Shown piece after piece: positions 21,277 to 33,486 of a DNA stretch of 64,000 nucleotides; position 1 is the first letter of the stretch; the number at the start of each line of letters is the position of its first letter. The notes beneath the pieces are model-generated. The model was not told where the DNA came from and did not search any database. It was given only the letters and a program-made list of their open reading frames with translations. The position numbers and the translations under genes were made by a program. The stretch comes from Acholoe squamosa (lineage: Eukaryota; Annelida; Polychaeta; Phyllodocida; Polynoidae): positions 54,375,777-54,439,776 of the forward strand of contig OX439050.1 of NCBI GenBank assembly GCA_949317995.1, written 5' to 3'.

Positions 21277-22720
21277 GTGACTAAAAGGGAAGACTTGGAT
21301 AGGTTTCATAGAACCTTAAGATTAAAACAACTTTTCTTAAAAGAGTATGAAGGAGGCAGTTGTCCCAATCAGCCAAAAATAACTAACCTATTAGATGCCC
21401 CCTTCAGCAAGGCTGAACTGGAACAGAAATTGAAATCCAAATCAGGGTGGAACCCACCTCCAGGCTCAGCCAACCTGGAGGGGTTCATCACCTGCAATGA
21501 AATTCAACTGTCAAAAAAGGACTATGATGTAAATCTTAGACCAAACATAACGAAATGCCAAAAGAAAGCCCTTAAGGACCTATCCAAAGACAATGAAATC
21601 ATTAGAAAATAAGCAGACAAAAAGGGAGCCACAGTACTCACGAATACAGCAGATTATGTCAAAGAAGTAAACAGGCAATTGAGAGATGAAACCACATATT
21701 TCCCAACACAAAGAGATCTAACTTCCACAATAAATGAGCAAATAAACCACAAGGTTGAGAAGATGTTAGAAAATAGAGAAATCACCTCAAGAATGACAGG
21801 GGCCATCAGAACAGACAATCCAAAAACACCACACATCTACCTCCTTCCAATGATACACAAGGAAATAACCCCACCAGCAGGAAGACCAGTTGTGTCAGCA
21901 AACAATTGTGCCACAGAAAAGCCTTCAGCCTTTGTGGACGATTTTCTGAAACCAATTGTCCCAAAGGCATATGTGAAGGACACAAATGACTTCATTTGTA
22001 AAATAAAGGATCATGAGGCCATAACAGAAAACACAATAATAGGTACATTAGATGCAGGTTTCTTGTACACAAACATTCCCAATTATGAGGGCAATACGTG
22101 AGTGCTTAAAAAAGAATCAGTTCAATGGAAAGACCTACCTTCAAATACAAGGAACTGCAATGGGGACGAAATTAGCCCCATCATATGCAAACCTCTTTAT
22201 GGAGAAGGTAGAATTGGAGTTGATAGAAAAACAAGATCTGAAGCCTGCCACCGGGTGGAGATATATTGATGATATATTCTTCACCTGGGAGCATGGAGAG
22301 GAAGAACTAGAAAAATGGTACAACTCTCTGAATGAAGGACACCCCACAATAAAATTCACAATGGAGAAGACAAAGGAGGAGACACGAAAGTGGACACGAA
22401 AGTTAGGAAAGAAGGGGACAGACTCTATACTGACCTCTATGTGAAACCTACAGACTGCAACACATATCTGAACACGAATCAGCACACCCGCCTGGCACAA
22501 AGAAAAGTCTCCCGTACTCCCAAATCAGGAGACTATTGAGAATCTGTGAGAGGGAGGAGGACTTTGAAGAACACATGGAGAAAGAACTTGAGGAATTTAG
22601 GTAAAAAGGGATACCCGGAACACCTCTTACAGGAATGTGTAAACAAAGTGAAAACAATGAACAGGGAAGACCTGCTAGCCGGAAAAGTTAAGATAAAAAG
22701 ATGAAAAACCAAACACCTAC
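21277..22720 (+). pseudogene. Penelope-like reverse transcriptase
   Basis: The N-terminal region (21277-21612) ends at a TAA at 21610-21612; the same frame continues as ADKKGATVLTNTADY, a Penelope-type block. Further motifs are PHIYLLPMIHKE, GRPVVSANNCATE and catalytic block A, GTLDAGFLYTNIPNYEG. A frame change and apparent loss of some tens of residues lead to YLQIQGTAMGTKLAPSYANL and then RYIDDIFFTWEHG, with both catalytic aspartates kept. Decayed frames follow with TDLYVKPTDCNTYL and RRLLRICEREEDFEEH. The order and the YIDDIF core are those of Penelope-like enzymes. This copy is inactive. Confidence 0.92.
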
Positions 22721-23056
22721 CAGAGGCATAGGAAGCAAATCTTCATTGGGGGAGCCCAGCGGGGGCCCTACTTTGAATTGTAGCCTCAAGCACACTAGCG
22801 CCTATACATACCTCTATAAAATTTGCATCAAAAAGTAATTTTTGATGGATTTTAGATCTGATTTGAGGTTCAGGCCCTCATTTTCCCTATCCCATTACTA
22901 TATCAATCTAATTTGAAATGCAAAGTTTTAGCTTCTTGTTTAATTTATTATAAATTCTTGGCAAATTTTGGGGGGAGCCCAGACATACCCAGGCCCCACC
23001 TCCTTTGTGATTGGGGGGCCTAGGCCCCCCTGCCCCCCCCTTTTCCTACGTCCCTG
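22721..23056. mobile_element. 336-bp DNA transposon inserted in the Penelope-like element
   Basis: Ends cagaggcataggaag and, in reverse complement, cagggacgtaggaaa. Flanks are cctac at 22716-22720 and 23057-23061, a 5-bp target duplication. Removing the insert restores the reading TYLITVYNPENN, a conserved Penelope-type block, which confirms the borders. Internal G/C runs (ggggggcctaggccccc) form a hairpin. The CAG ends resemble hAT-type elements, but a 5-bp duplication is not the usual 8, so the superfamily stays open. Confidence 0.9.
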
Positions 23057-23771
23057 CCTACCTAATAACTGTCTACAACCCTGAAAACAACATTTTGGAG
23101 GAAGTTGTAGACGGGAACAGGACATTTTCGGCAGTGACAACAGAGGAGATTCACAAAGAAAAATACAAAAGGTGTTATAAAAGGTCAAAAAATCTAAAAG
23201 ATCACCTGGTTAGGGCAAGAACAGACTACCACCCAGATAGGGACGAGAAGATCAGGCAACAGAGACAAAGGAAGAGGGAACAAAACCTAGGGAGAAACAG
23301 CTGTGATACTCCCAATTGCAAATATTGCAAAATGATAAATATTACAGGACACATGAAGGGACACTGTTCTGGACATAAACATGAAGCAAGATGGAATGTC
23401 ACATGCAAGAGTTCTAACCTCATCTACTGTATCAGCTGCAAGAAATGTGGCAAAAAGTATGTGGGACAGAACTACAGGAGATTAGGGAGAGACTGGAGGA
23501 ACATATAGGGAGAGCCTATCGACATAAATATGGTAGAAGGAGAAGCAGAGGAGGCAAGAAAGAGGAGAGAAATGAAGTACCTCTCCACTTTGGGAGCAAG
23601 GATCACAATATTGAGGAGAACATGGAAGTTCATATGCTGGACTTTGTAGAAGTACATCCAGAAAGCCAAAGAGCCTTAGAATTAAGGCTCCATATTGAAT
23701 ACAGATGGATCCATAGGATCCACAGTCAAACACCACAAGGATTGAATACAATGAATCACAAGTATGGATGA
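23057..23771 (+). pseudogene. Penelope-like GIY-YIG endonuclease domain
   Basis: The frame reads TYLITVYNPENN, a basic stretch, then a Cys/His cluster (CDTPNCKYCKM, GHCSGHKHEARWNVTCKSS) and LIYCISCKKCGKKYVGQ, the IY.I.C..C...YVG core of Penelope GIY-YIG domains. A frameshift near 23490 leads to a second frame with ERLEEHIGRAYRHK, VPLHFGSKDHN and LRLHIEYRWIHRIHSQTP, whose glutamate fits the catalytic Glu position, then GLN before the stop. Such domains nick DNA for target-primed reverse transcription. The domain is nearly complete but split across frames. Confidence 0.92.
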
Positions 23772-23775
23772 AACT

Positions 23776-24799
23776 AGCCCAATGCAATGTCAGAAAAGTT
23801 TTGGCTGATTGTGCTTATTGTCTTATGACATAATGCACGCTCAACAAAATAGGTCTCATAAAAATGAGCTATATCAGGGCTGGGAGTAATGCATCATGAT
23901 TAGAGAACTACAGGCCGCCCCAAACAATGGCATGCTGCTTTATTGATAGCCACACTGACTGTGGCAAGTCTAGGCCAATGAACCATGAAGGGGCAAACCC
24001 CTTCTATTAATAGTCTGAGGGAACTCTGACTGCCCATGCACCTACATTTACACCTGATGAGATCTATGATCAAAACCGGAACCCAAAGAGAAAAAATCGC
24101 TTACATGATTTCATGGAAAAATCATGGAGGCACTCGCATATTTTTGTGTACCCTTTTGGGATACACATAGGATTTTTATTGGATATGGTCCAATGAGAGG
24201 ATCCAAGAACCAATGCTGCCACCCCCACCAGGGGAAAAGCCCCAGATAATCCAATCAGGGCACAACATTGCCCTTCACTTCCAATCACAGGAAGTAAGTG
24301 ATGCAAGAGTACACAGTGCAGGCCCCTATATAAGCAGCATTCCAAGTCAGGGAAGGCCTTTTTGGACTCCGGTTGTGGTAACGTTCATGCAACGTCATAC
24401 ACCATTGGATATTAATGATAAAAATTGACCATGTATTACTTCCAGTCTCACTCTTCCTTTCTGAGAGATGAAAAAAATGTCAAAACCTGTGATTCCCTTG
24501 GCTCCATTAGGGAAGGGACAACTTCTGGCTTCCATTTGTCACGGTTCCCAAACTCATTTCCTGGAAACTTTCCACTTTACATATTACATGTTAGAGTTAC
24601 ACCAGATGAGATACAGAACAATCCTACTCCTGCAACCATGCAATGTATGTTAGATGAAATGAGTTATGAAACTAAGAAGGAGTAAATTAAGACACTAGTA
24701 GCAAATATTGAAATAGATTTGAAATCAGAAACAGTCACTCACTGTATAACGTCATTTCCCTTTTTAAATATCAAACATCTATGATATTGAGTTCACATC
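23776..24799. other. 3' flank of the Penelope-like element; no gene
   Basis: May include the element's 3' untranslated region, for example tataagcagc near 24328, which looks like a promoter-type motif. The 86-codon frame at 24425-24685 has no recognisable features. Confidence 0.4.
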
Positions 24800-25030
24800 T
24801 CATGTACAGTATATGTTTATCCTAGTGTGAAAACTCCTTCGCAGCACTATGTACTTCACAAGCAAGTGTCATTTTCCTGCCACATCCACTGAATCCTGTC
24901 TCTGACTCAGGTATACAGCTTGGTGTGAAGCCATCTACACAGCCTTTTGATAGAGCCTAGAGGGCTGCAGACTAAAAGGGTGGATGTGTTAGGATTCTAA
25001 AGGAGCTGTCAGTCCTGTGGCCACTAGCTT
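24800..25030 (+). repeat. Interspersed repeat R, copy 2
   Basis: Contains gcactatgtacttcacaagc, cctgccacatccactga, gaagccatctacacagcc and agcctagagggct. Shared with 9335, 32330 and 50080. Here it forms part of the D1 homology block. Confidence 0.75.
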
Positions 25031-26016
25031 CTCGAAGGTTAACCCTTCTGATAAAATAGCCACTGTCAGGTCTGTTTAGAAGATGAATACCTTTATAATT
25101 ATTATTAAAGCTACTACCAACAGAAGTGTCTGGTATAGGTTCTCTCATGTTTGTAAACATACATATAAATGCATTATGTTTATCTCATTAATCTTAACCA
25201 CTCACTGGAGATATGTTTCAGCACCATTTCACTAACAGAATAAGGGTCAATGACCAGAGAATCAAGAATAAGTCATTTATTTGTTAAAGGCTTTTGGTTT
25301 GCACATTCAGTCTTATTAATCCAACAATCTGTGGAGTAATAGTTTCTGCCATTGGTTCTGTTTCATATGTTTGCGGATATTGAGAATACAAATTATTGGC
25401 ATTAACTGAAAACAGATCGCTCCAGTTCCCCGTATTTGCTGAAAGGGTTAGTGAGGTGCCTTGTTCACTTACGGAAATGTCCAATCCAAATCAACTGGGA
25501 GACTCCCACCTTTTAGCTCACTGCAGTTGAACAAAATTAATGTGGTTCTGTTTTTAGACTGTGTTTTAGGAACCATTTGGGATTGGAACAGCCTCTGGGC
25601 TTTTTATCTCTGTGCATGACCCTCTTCAGATGGCATGAGCTCCCCATGTTGATCAAGTGGTATCTCATCATCCACAGCTCAATTCTTTTGTCTGTTGTGT
25701 TGGCACTTTGATTTTGGTTAATTCTTATTAATGCAATAGGCCATTCCCATGAGGGGAGAGATTTGCAAGAATATTATTGTGTTTTGGGGACATCATCCAC
25801 CTTTGATCGCTACAAAGCCATGTCACTCATGATAGATGTTTTGCTTACAAATAATGTCCTTTGCATCCAGATGTAAGGCGTCGTGCAGTTTGCACTCTGT
25901 GCAAAAGGAACACTTTTACATGGTCCGGTCATGAATTTATTCCCTCAGCAGCAGCTGCCCATAGCCACCATGATCTGCTGTCTTTATACAGCTGTCAACC
26001 ACTAACCTACAGTCTG

Positions 26017-26203
26017 CACTGTAAAAGACAACTGTTGAATAAACCAGTGATCCCTGTAAAACTGAACAGTCAACCACTCTAATTGTATTGCAGTGAACCA
26101 GAGTGGCAGTACGGTTGTATAAGGAATCTCTGTGAAAATAACGACAGATCTCTGGCAACTTTAGGAGATATTTCACCATTATTTTGACAACATTTCTTTG
26201 TAG
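26017..26203 (+). mobile_element. MITE family N, copy 5
   Basis: Starts cactgtaaaagacaactg, with gaacagtcaaccac, gagtggcagtacggtt, tctctggcaact and tattttgacaacatttct in order. The end is degenerate. It lies in D1 and has no counterpart at the collinear D2 position. Confidence 0.8.
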
Positions 26204-26697
26204 AGCCTGCATCCTCTTACCATGTACATGTACCACGATATGTTTTCATTGACTGACCATAGCCTGCAGCAACTGAGGCTGGCAGGAAAGTGACAAGAAA
26301 AGGAGATATATATCATCTGTATACAATATGTGACATGTCCTAGGAAAAGGCACCTCATCATCAATACAGGGTCCATGAAGCTTCCTTTACCAGCTAGCAC
26401 ATGTCACACGTACTGTGCAAAGAATTATTACTAATGAAGAAATATCACATCCACTTGACTCCTTCAAATAAACCTTTGAATGAAGATAAAATAATTGTAC
26501 TCAAATAACATGATAGCTATGTATGTGGAAAGGCAACATTTCAGCCTTATCTGTATGTTTCCTATCTGTCAGTGTCTTGGACCTTCAGTACAAAGGGGAT
26601 ATTTCCTATTGTAGTTCCCTACTATATCAAGACAATAGAGGCTACATCGTTCCCTATTGTGTCCTCATTATCGCATTTTAGCAGCTGTTGGCACAAA

Positions 26698-26970
26698 GCT
26701 GGAGGCCATTTCTTAAGGCGCTACGACCGCACACAGTTACTATGATTAAACACCCCAAACTTAGGGTCAGCAATCATAGGTAGTGCTCCACAACTGTTCT
26801 GTACAATCAGTACTTATGTAGTTATTACATAGTGTTTGATAGGGCAGTCATAGTGCTGCGGGCAATACATGATCAATCCTTTTGGGCTGTAATGTCACTA
26901 AGTTAATGGTTTCCACTACAACTTCATGGTGAGCAGCCGTAGCGTGTTAAGAAATGGCCTCCTAGTTTGG
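26698..26970 (+). mobile_element. MITE family M, copy 3 (D1-specific)
   Basis: Left end ctggaggccatttcttaagg and right end gttaagaaatggcctcctag are inverted. The internal actgttctgtacaatcag and gatagggcagtc blocks match the family. D2 near 51783-51800 reads cacaaggctggtttggctg with no insert, showing the empty site and suggesting a 3-4 bp duplication (ctgg/ctag). Confidence 0.9.
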
Positions 26971-27419
26971 CTGGGTTGTATAACAACTTCTGTAAACTAT
27001 GATTAATCTGTCCTCTGATGCAGATATATCTGTGTTAGGGAGCGATCACCTTTACGGTGCCAGTGGTGGGGGTTAATTCCTCTTTGAAGATATAGTAATG
27101 TGATAATAAGATAATATACCCTATATTCCAATAAAGCGCCTTCAGATTGGACGATTGTCGTATCCTGTAACTGTTTTCTTACACATATTATGGGTAAAGA
27201 ATAAAGAGATTAAAGTTCAAATGAAGTCATGTTTATCAAAGAACCAATTGTCAATGGCATGACTAGGGTTCTAAATCTTACTGTATTTTTGAAGTCGTTT
27301 ATTGGGCAAGAAAAATATACAAGAAATGTATGTGTTTTACCTAGCTTACCTATATCTATGTTGTGTTGTACACAAAAGACCATGTCTTTCCATGTACACC
27401 TGCAACCTCTTACATACTA

Positions 27420-28700
27420 TTTTTTCTTATAATGTACCAGTTATAGGAAGTAAACTTATAGGCCTAAGATCACCTACATCCATAGAGGTGGCCTTCTTTG
27501 GTAAAGGAATAACAGTGGCCAATTTCCAATCATCAGGAAAGATGTATTTAGACATCTATTGTATAAGGCAAAGAATATATCTGGAACGGCAAACATGGCA
27601 TCCTTTGTCACAAAAGATTTACAATGTAATATAGCAGATGGTTTCTTAATATTAATGGCTTTGACTAGTTTGATAAAGTCAATATATGATATGTCATACA
27701 ACAGGTTTGTATTATGAGCCAGTGTGCCATAAAGCGCAGTGTGATTCTCATGTCCATCACCAGGTGGCAGCGCTTTAGCTAGTTTCTTGCCCATGCCTGT
27801 AAAAAAAGCTATTGATATATTCTGCACATTCTTCCGGGGGGATTATAACATTTGTTGTATTATTTCTCAACTTAATAAGGGATGCGCATGTTCTATTGGG
27901 TAACATTTTTTTTAATTGCCTCCCAATATTTAGCAGGGTCGTCTTTTCCATATTCTAGCAGATTAATCATTTCTCTCTTTTTTTTTATTCAAGATTTCAG
28001 CTTGTAGCCTATGTTTATAGAAATTGGCTATTCGCCAGTCATCATCTAACATGGTATTTTTAGCAGTTCTATAGAGGCTATCACATAGTCTCATGGTGTA
28101 TATTCTGCAATAACAATGGTACGTATTGGAAACAAGGTATCTAGAACTCCTGTAACAGCTTTAAAAATATCTCTCCACATATCATTTGGATTGACTTGTA
28201 ATAATACATCTTCCCAATCATAGTTAACCAGCATGTTTTTCAAGGTTAGAAAATCATATGTTCTATACGTCCTAGCGTTTACTCGCGTCTTCTTTAATTT
28301 ATGTCTCTCACATTTAATAACCAGATATATAGGGCTGTTGTCAGAAATATAAAAAATCCAGATTCCCATAGTTGGCAGCATTATGGACATTGGTATAAAA
28401 ATGATCTAACAATGTGCCCGGTTTAGGGCGTGTAACCACACTGATCAACTGAAAGATATTATTGTCTATGCAGAAATCGTCCACCTTGGAATCATCTACA
28501 TATTTTTTACTAAATAAATCAACACTGAAATCACTCATGAATTTTAATTTTCTAATTCTTGTGATATTAGATCTGATTTCACTGAGTTTTGTATAAATAA
28601 CTTTAAGGTCTTTACTGGCAGATGGCCTGTAACAAACAAATATTTTATATTTTGTGACATTGATTTAAACATCAACACATAGTATTTCATATTTTTCATC
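27420..28700 (-). pseudogene. LINE ORF2 fragment: endonuclease to start of RT
   Basis: On the minus strand: VCYRPSASKDLKVIYTKL and SDFSVDLFSK (vYRPP and GDFN blocks, the latter altered), VVTRPKPGTLLDHFYTNVHN, then after a frame change YISDNSPIYLVIKCE (SDH changed to SDN). Next come TYRTYDFLTLKNML and a linker, AINIKKPSAIL, and finally FPDDWKLATVIPLPKK and LRPISLLPITGTL of the RT fingers. The element stops there, before the palm. It is absent from D2. It is the same family as 30175-30750, in opposite orientation. Confidence 0.88.
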
Positions 28701-30174
28701 TATAAAGGATGACTAAATCAGAGGAGACAATGTAGTGATCTCTCAAGTATAGCATTAGGCCGCCAACTATTTTAATCTAAAGGTATCAACCCTTTTCTTA
28801 TACATGGATCTAGTGTTTGTACATATTATTCTTGTATAATGTCCACTTTACATGCTATGCCTCTATGCATATAGCACATATGGGATATGCTTTAGGGCAG
28901 TATTCTATTTCTATTCACTTGTCATCTGTTGATAGAAGTGATAACTGTTGCTGAAAGTGTGCTTTCTCTCACTACCAATGTCACCTTGTGCAGGGGAAAC
29001 ATGCACACCCCAGTACATTAGGCTCTGTGAAGTGCACAAAGGCACAATCCTTTATGACAGACATAGTTATACATTCTCCATTAATTTTGTAGAACAGTGA
29101 AAGTGACTTTGAACAACATGAAATGTATAATAAATGCAAACTACCTTTACACTGAGAGTGTGCTAGCCTATGTTATCCAAATGGGGACATTTTATCTGGA
29201 TAGCCAATCGTGTAGACTCACCTGCAAAATATAGAGAGAACATTTTAAATAAATTCATCAAATCAGATATAAAAAAAATCTCTAGAGAAATGAGGATATA
29301 AGAATATTATCATGCCCATAGGGAATGTTACATCCATTTGATAACAGCCACCACAATTATAAAACGTTTTATCTCATTGACCGGCAGGTTTTTGTTCTTT
29401 TCTTTGCTTAGGCTTTACTTCTACCATTATCTGGTAGTGCTATTGATAATTGACAGTCTGGCAGTGCACATATTGGCTGGAAGCTGGTCTGGAGCTGGTT
29501 CTGGCGACATGCACTGATAAGAACTGACAACATGGGACCAGCATGTCCCTGGAAGTGGGTGTTACCCAGGGACAAGGTACCAGTCATGGTGTGTCGTATC
29601 AGTGGGGTTTACCTCAAATAGCAAAATTCAAAATGGTGGACCCACAGGACATCCATACTAAGCCATATACAACATAAGCAATTGGGTTAAACACATTCTA
29701 CCCATTAAACACATTCTGCCTGTATAATGGCAGGATTATTAAGGTATGACAAACAATAGGAAATGTTTGCATGGCCATTGGATAGTTTTTTCGGAGACCA
29801 TGTTCAATTGATCAGTGTCGATTCATACAACACTCTCCAGTATAGGAGAAATTAACTTTGTGCTGTCACATGCATTGGGACGTCCACACCACCTTCTGTA
29901 TGATTTACTTTGGAACTGTTTCAACATGATTGGGTGCATATATATATCTGACATTATATCTTATATTGAATTAACTGGCAGGTTCTAATTGGTCATTAAT
30001 CCCATAGATAAGTGTTGGCCCCAGGAGACTGGGTGTTATTTAAATCAAGTTAATTTCTAGAAGTGAATTTCTTATTAGCTCACAAAGCCAGTACAGCCAT
30101 TTCTACATTCTGGACTGTATAGTCACAAATGAAACCTAACCAAAACCTGAACTAGCGACCAAATTTTTTTTTTT

Positions 30175-30750
30175 TTCAGATCTTGTGGTTGACATAGAAA
30201 TTAAAGTTAATAAGTACAAGGTATGTTATCGACCACCCGATAAACATGTAAGAAAGCTATATATGATATATCAAAAATACTTAGCAAAAATGTAACAAAA
30301 AATAGAAAGGTTATATATTTTGGTGACTCTCTTTGATAAGATAGATGTTGTGGCCTCAAGTGTAGACGAATTTTGTGCTGACTGTAATGTCTTCCAGCTT
30401 TTATTTAAGGTTACACACCTGGTTTCTGGCACATTACTTGATCACATTTACACTAATGCCCATAATTTTGCATTGTCAGGACTGATAGATTTTTATTTTG
30501 CTGATCATATTCCTGTTTATATGATCCTAAAATGTGAAAGGAATAGAATTAAGAAAAATATGTGTTTATGCCAGAATATCTAGGAACTATGATTTTCTCA
30601 CTCTGATGAATCACCTCTTAAGTCATAATTGGGAAGAAGTTTTGCTGTATGACGATCCCAACATCCTATGGAACAAATTAATGGAAGTCTTAACTGAGAT
30701 TCTTGTGTCCATTGAGATATTTTCTGTAAATATCTATGCATAGAGTTTTT
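30175..30750 (+). pseudogene. LINE endonuclease fragment
   Basis: Plus-strand frames read YKVCYRPPDKHVRKLYMIYQ, then VDEFCADCNVFQLLFKVTH, SGTLLDHIYTNAHN, FADHIPVYMILKCERNRIKK (ADH in place of SDH), then NYDFLTLMNHLLSHNWEEVL of the linker. The shared TLLDH.YTN.HN and KCER blocks tie it to the minus-strand fragment at 27.4-28.7 kb. Stops and a frame change near 30560 break it. It is absent from D2 and no RT palm follows. Confidence 0.87.
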
Positions 30751-32329
30751 AACATCAATATAATTAGGGGATGTTATACGTAGTGCTCTATAAAGAGCTA
30801 TTGAAAAGTGGAACCAGCTTAAACCTATGTATATATTAATAGATGTTTTCTGCACTTTTAAATCTAGCATTAAGAAAGACTATCCTGAATGCTTCATGTA
30901 AAGGCCAATGTTAAATGATACTTTTTATTCAATATTTCATCTTCATCTCATCTCATCTACCCTCCCTCAACCGCCCCCTGATTTGTATAAGCATGTGATA
31001 TTTACTTTAGGTTACTAAATTTGCCTAAAACGAACATTCCAACAACTGGAGGTCGTCATTTGATATTTATTATTCACTTGATTGTTCTATTACACCCTTC
31101 AGTATGAAATGTAAAGTGACCTAGCTTAAATACCTTAATGCAAGGTTGCTAGGAGAGGGACAATTTCTTTGTTATTGTTCTTCTAGACCCAATAAAACAC
31201 TTTAAAAAAACAACCCATTAGATGATGAGTTTCTAGCCTCAGCATCCCCCCTCCTCCCTTTATTTAAGTAATGAATCCTCCTGTAGAAACTCTAATTTGT
31301 AGCATGTGTGCAGACAAACAACTTAAATGTCATGAATCTGAAGCAGTAATACGTGTCTTATATTCCAGGAAATGGCAGCCACTAGCAATCATGGCTACCT
31401 GCTTATGTCTGTAATTATCCTGTCACTGTGTGTTACTAATAGGATGATATCTATGGATGTCATTATATCTGACAGAAAGCTAGATGTTAGCTGCATGAAC
31501 ATCCCCAAGCAAAAGGACTAGACCAGTAATATGAATATAGCAATGCTGTATCAGCGGTAGACGGCATCATTGAATGCAGGAAAAGACAGATAAAATATGG
31601 GGTGGGGGGGGCGGGGACTAAGATTAGCATCAAAATTCATAATATAATGCCAATTGTATGTACACACCTATCATAGTTCTCATGGCATGAATCCTTCACT
31701 GTAACGTCTTAAGGGGTCTGACCTCACAGGAGAGGCAATGCCTGGTATGACAGTGAAGGGCAATACATATTGATGTTGAAAATGTTCCTTGCTGGTACCT
31801 TTTAGGGGATATTACTCCTAGCATTATATAGCTTTTGCACATAAGCTAAAGAGAGCACTAAGTAGGTGCCCTCTCTGCTTTCTGCTTGAGTAGCTATCAT
31901 CTTCATCGAAAGGTACTTGTACCTGACTGACATGAGCACTTCTGTGCACCACACAAAAAAGTCAGGACTGAAAAGAAAGTGACTACTGCAGGTGAGGCAC
32001 TTCTTATGTAAAACTTCCCTTTTCCCTATATCCAACACCCTACAGGAAAGGTGAAACAAAAATTCTATTCATTAGACTCCTCAGACCCCCTAAACCTCTG
32101 TGTATAGGGCATGGCCTATAGGCTATGTGGGACACTACGGTGATAACTATAAACTTTAGACATATCAATATTATCCATTTTCACATTTAAATATGAGCAC
32201 AATAGTGGGTCCTATTTCTCTAGATATTGCTACAAAATTGCATGCTAGATTTCCTGAAGCTCCTTCTTATCAAGCCCCTTCCTGCTACCCACCCCCTCCT
32301 TTAAAACATGCCTCTATGTTATTAACCCT

Positions 32330-32570
32330 CCATCTCATGTACAGTGTGTCTATATTGGTGTGAAAACCCCGTACAGCACTATGTACTTCACAGCCAAGCC
32401 TCCTTTTCCTGCCAACATTCATCGACTGTTTCTCTGACTGAAGTATACAGCTGGTCTTGAAGCCACCTACACAGCCCTTTGATGGAGCCTAGAGGGCTAC
32501 ATACTAAAAGGGTAGACGTTTTGGTGTTCTACTGGAGGAAGAGAAGATGAAATCAGTCACTATGGTCACT
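32330..32570 (+). repeat. Interspersed repeat R, copy 3
   Basis: Contains gcactatgtacttcacagcc, ttgaagccacctacacagcc and ggagcctagagggct, as in the other copies. It sits in the part of D1 (32.29-37.27 kb) missing from D2, so it arrived or was retained independently of the main duplication. Confidence 0.75.
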
Positions 32571-32658
32571 ATAGTTTCCAAACAGTTGACCCTTTTGAAT
32601 ATAACCAAAAGAATCCTTTCGTATGTATCATCAGATGAAAATCTCATCTATTTTCATC

Positions 32659-32679
32659 TGCTCTCTCTCTCTCTTTCCC

Positions 32680-32765
<86 letters not shown>

Positions 32766-32774
32766 TCTCTCTCT
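32659..32774. repeat. (TC)n array, about 115 bp
   Basis: Nearly pure ct dinucleotides with a few gt/cc interruptions. It heads the first copy of the duplicated 1.2-kb block. Confidence 0.97.
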
Positions 32775-33486
32775 CAGCGGTTGACATTTAGGTACATTAG
32801 ATATACATCTGTTGCTGGAGGCTATGTGGACAAGTCATTAGTAAATGAATGGCAAAGGGCTTGGACTTGGACAATGGATACAACTTGAAGATGTTGAAAC
32901 TTAAACTTCCTGTTGAGGGACAATAATTATGATGATATCAAACTCTGCAAAGATATTGGGAGTTGTCAGAAAGAAAATGGTTTCTTCTGTCGAAAATCAA
33001 TATGCATTTGTAGTATGCTTATTTTTTGAGGTGTGTGCCAGACATTTTCAAATGTGTTTTTTTTTCTTAAGTACTCCTATACACCTATCCTCCACAAGTA
33101 GACATACTGGCTGATATAGCTATATAGGTTATTCATGGCATGTCCATTACTGTCACATACTAGAGCTAATCCTTAAAGTATGTCACACCATTTAGGCCTT
33201 TTTGAATACCCCTCCCCACCCCATCATAGAAATGCATAGTCACCATGGACACCCCACCCCACTCCCGCCAGTGTGACATACTTTACGGCCCTTACACACA
33301 ACACCTATGCAGTACATAACATGTGAGGGAGCAGCTGCAAATGGGCCGCTCCTTTTGATGATACTTCATCTTTTTACATCAGTCGCCTGGCTCAACCGCA
33401 TGGCAGAAAGAGCTCTAGAGATGAGAAAATGCTGCATGGTATGGGTATAGACCCCTGAAATCGACTGAGTGACTTGGAGCCATTTC

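Larger units (their letters stand above)
20038..23775 (+). mobile_element. Penelope-like element (RT plus GIY-YIG endonuclease), degenerate
   Basis: The element carries, in order, a lysine-rich N-terminal region, a Penelope-type reverse transcriptase and a GIY-YIG endonuclease with Cys/His clusters, the standard order for endonuclease-bearing Penelope-like elements. It is broken by at least one in-frame stop, several frameshifts, an internal RT deletion and a 336-bp transposon. It lies in a part of D1 absent from D2. Boundaries were not fixed: the left end is set where the first plausible coding-like sequence begins. No intact terminal repeats were recognised. Confidence 0.88.

Noticed and set aside
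24052-24080. Hammerhead-ribozyme-like core (ctgatgag, gatc-tat-gatc stem, aaaac) just 3' of the Penelope-like element, where such ribozymes are known
   Set aside because: The invariant G of GAAA is A here, and I find no pairing helices I or III around it.
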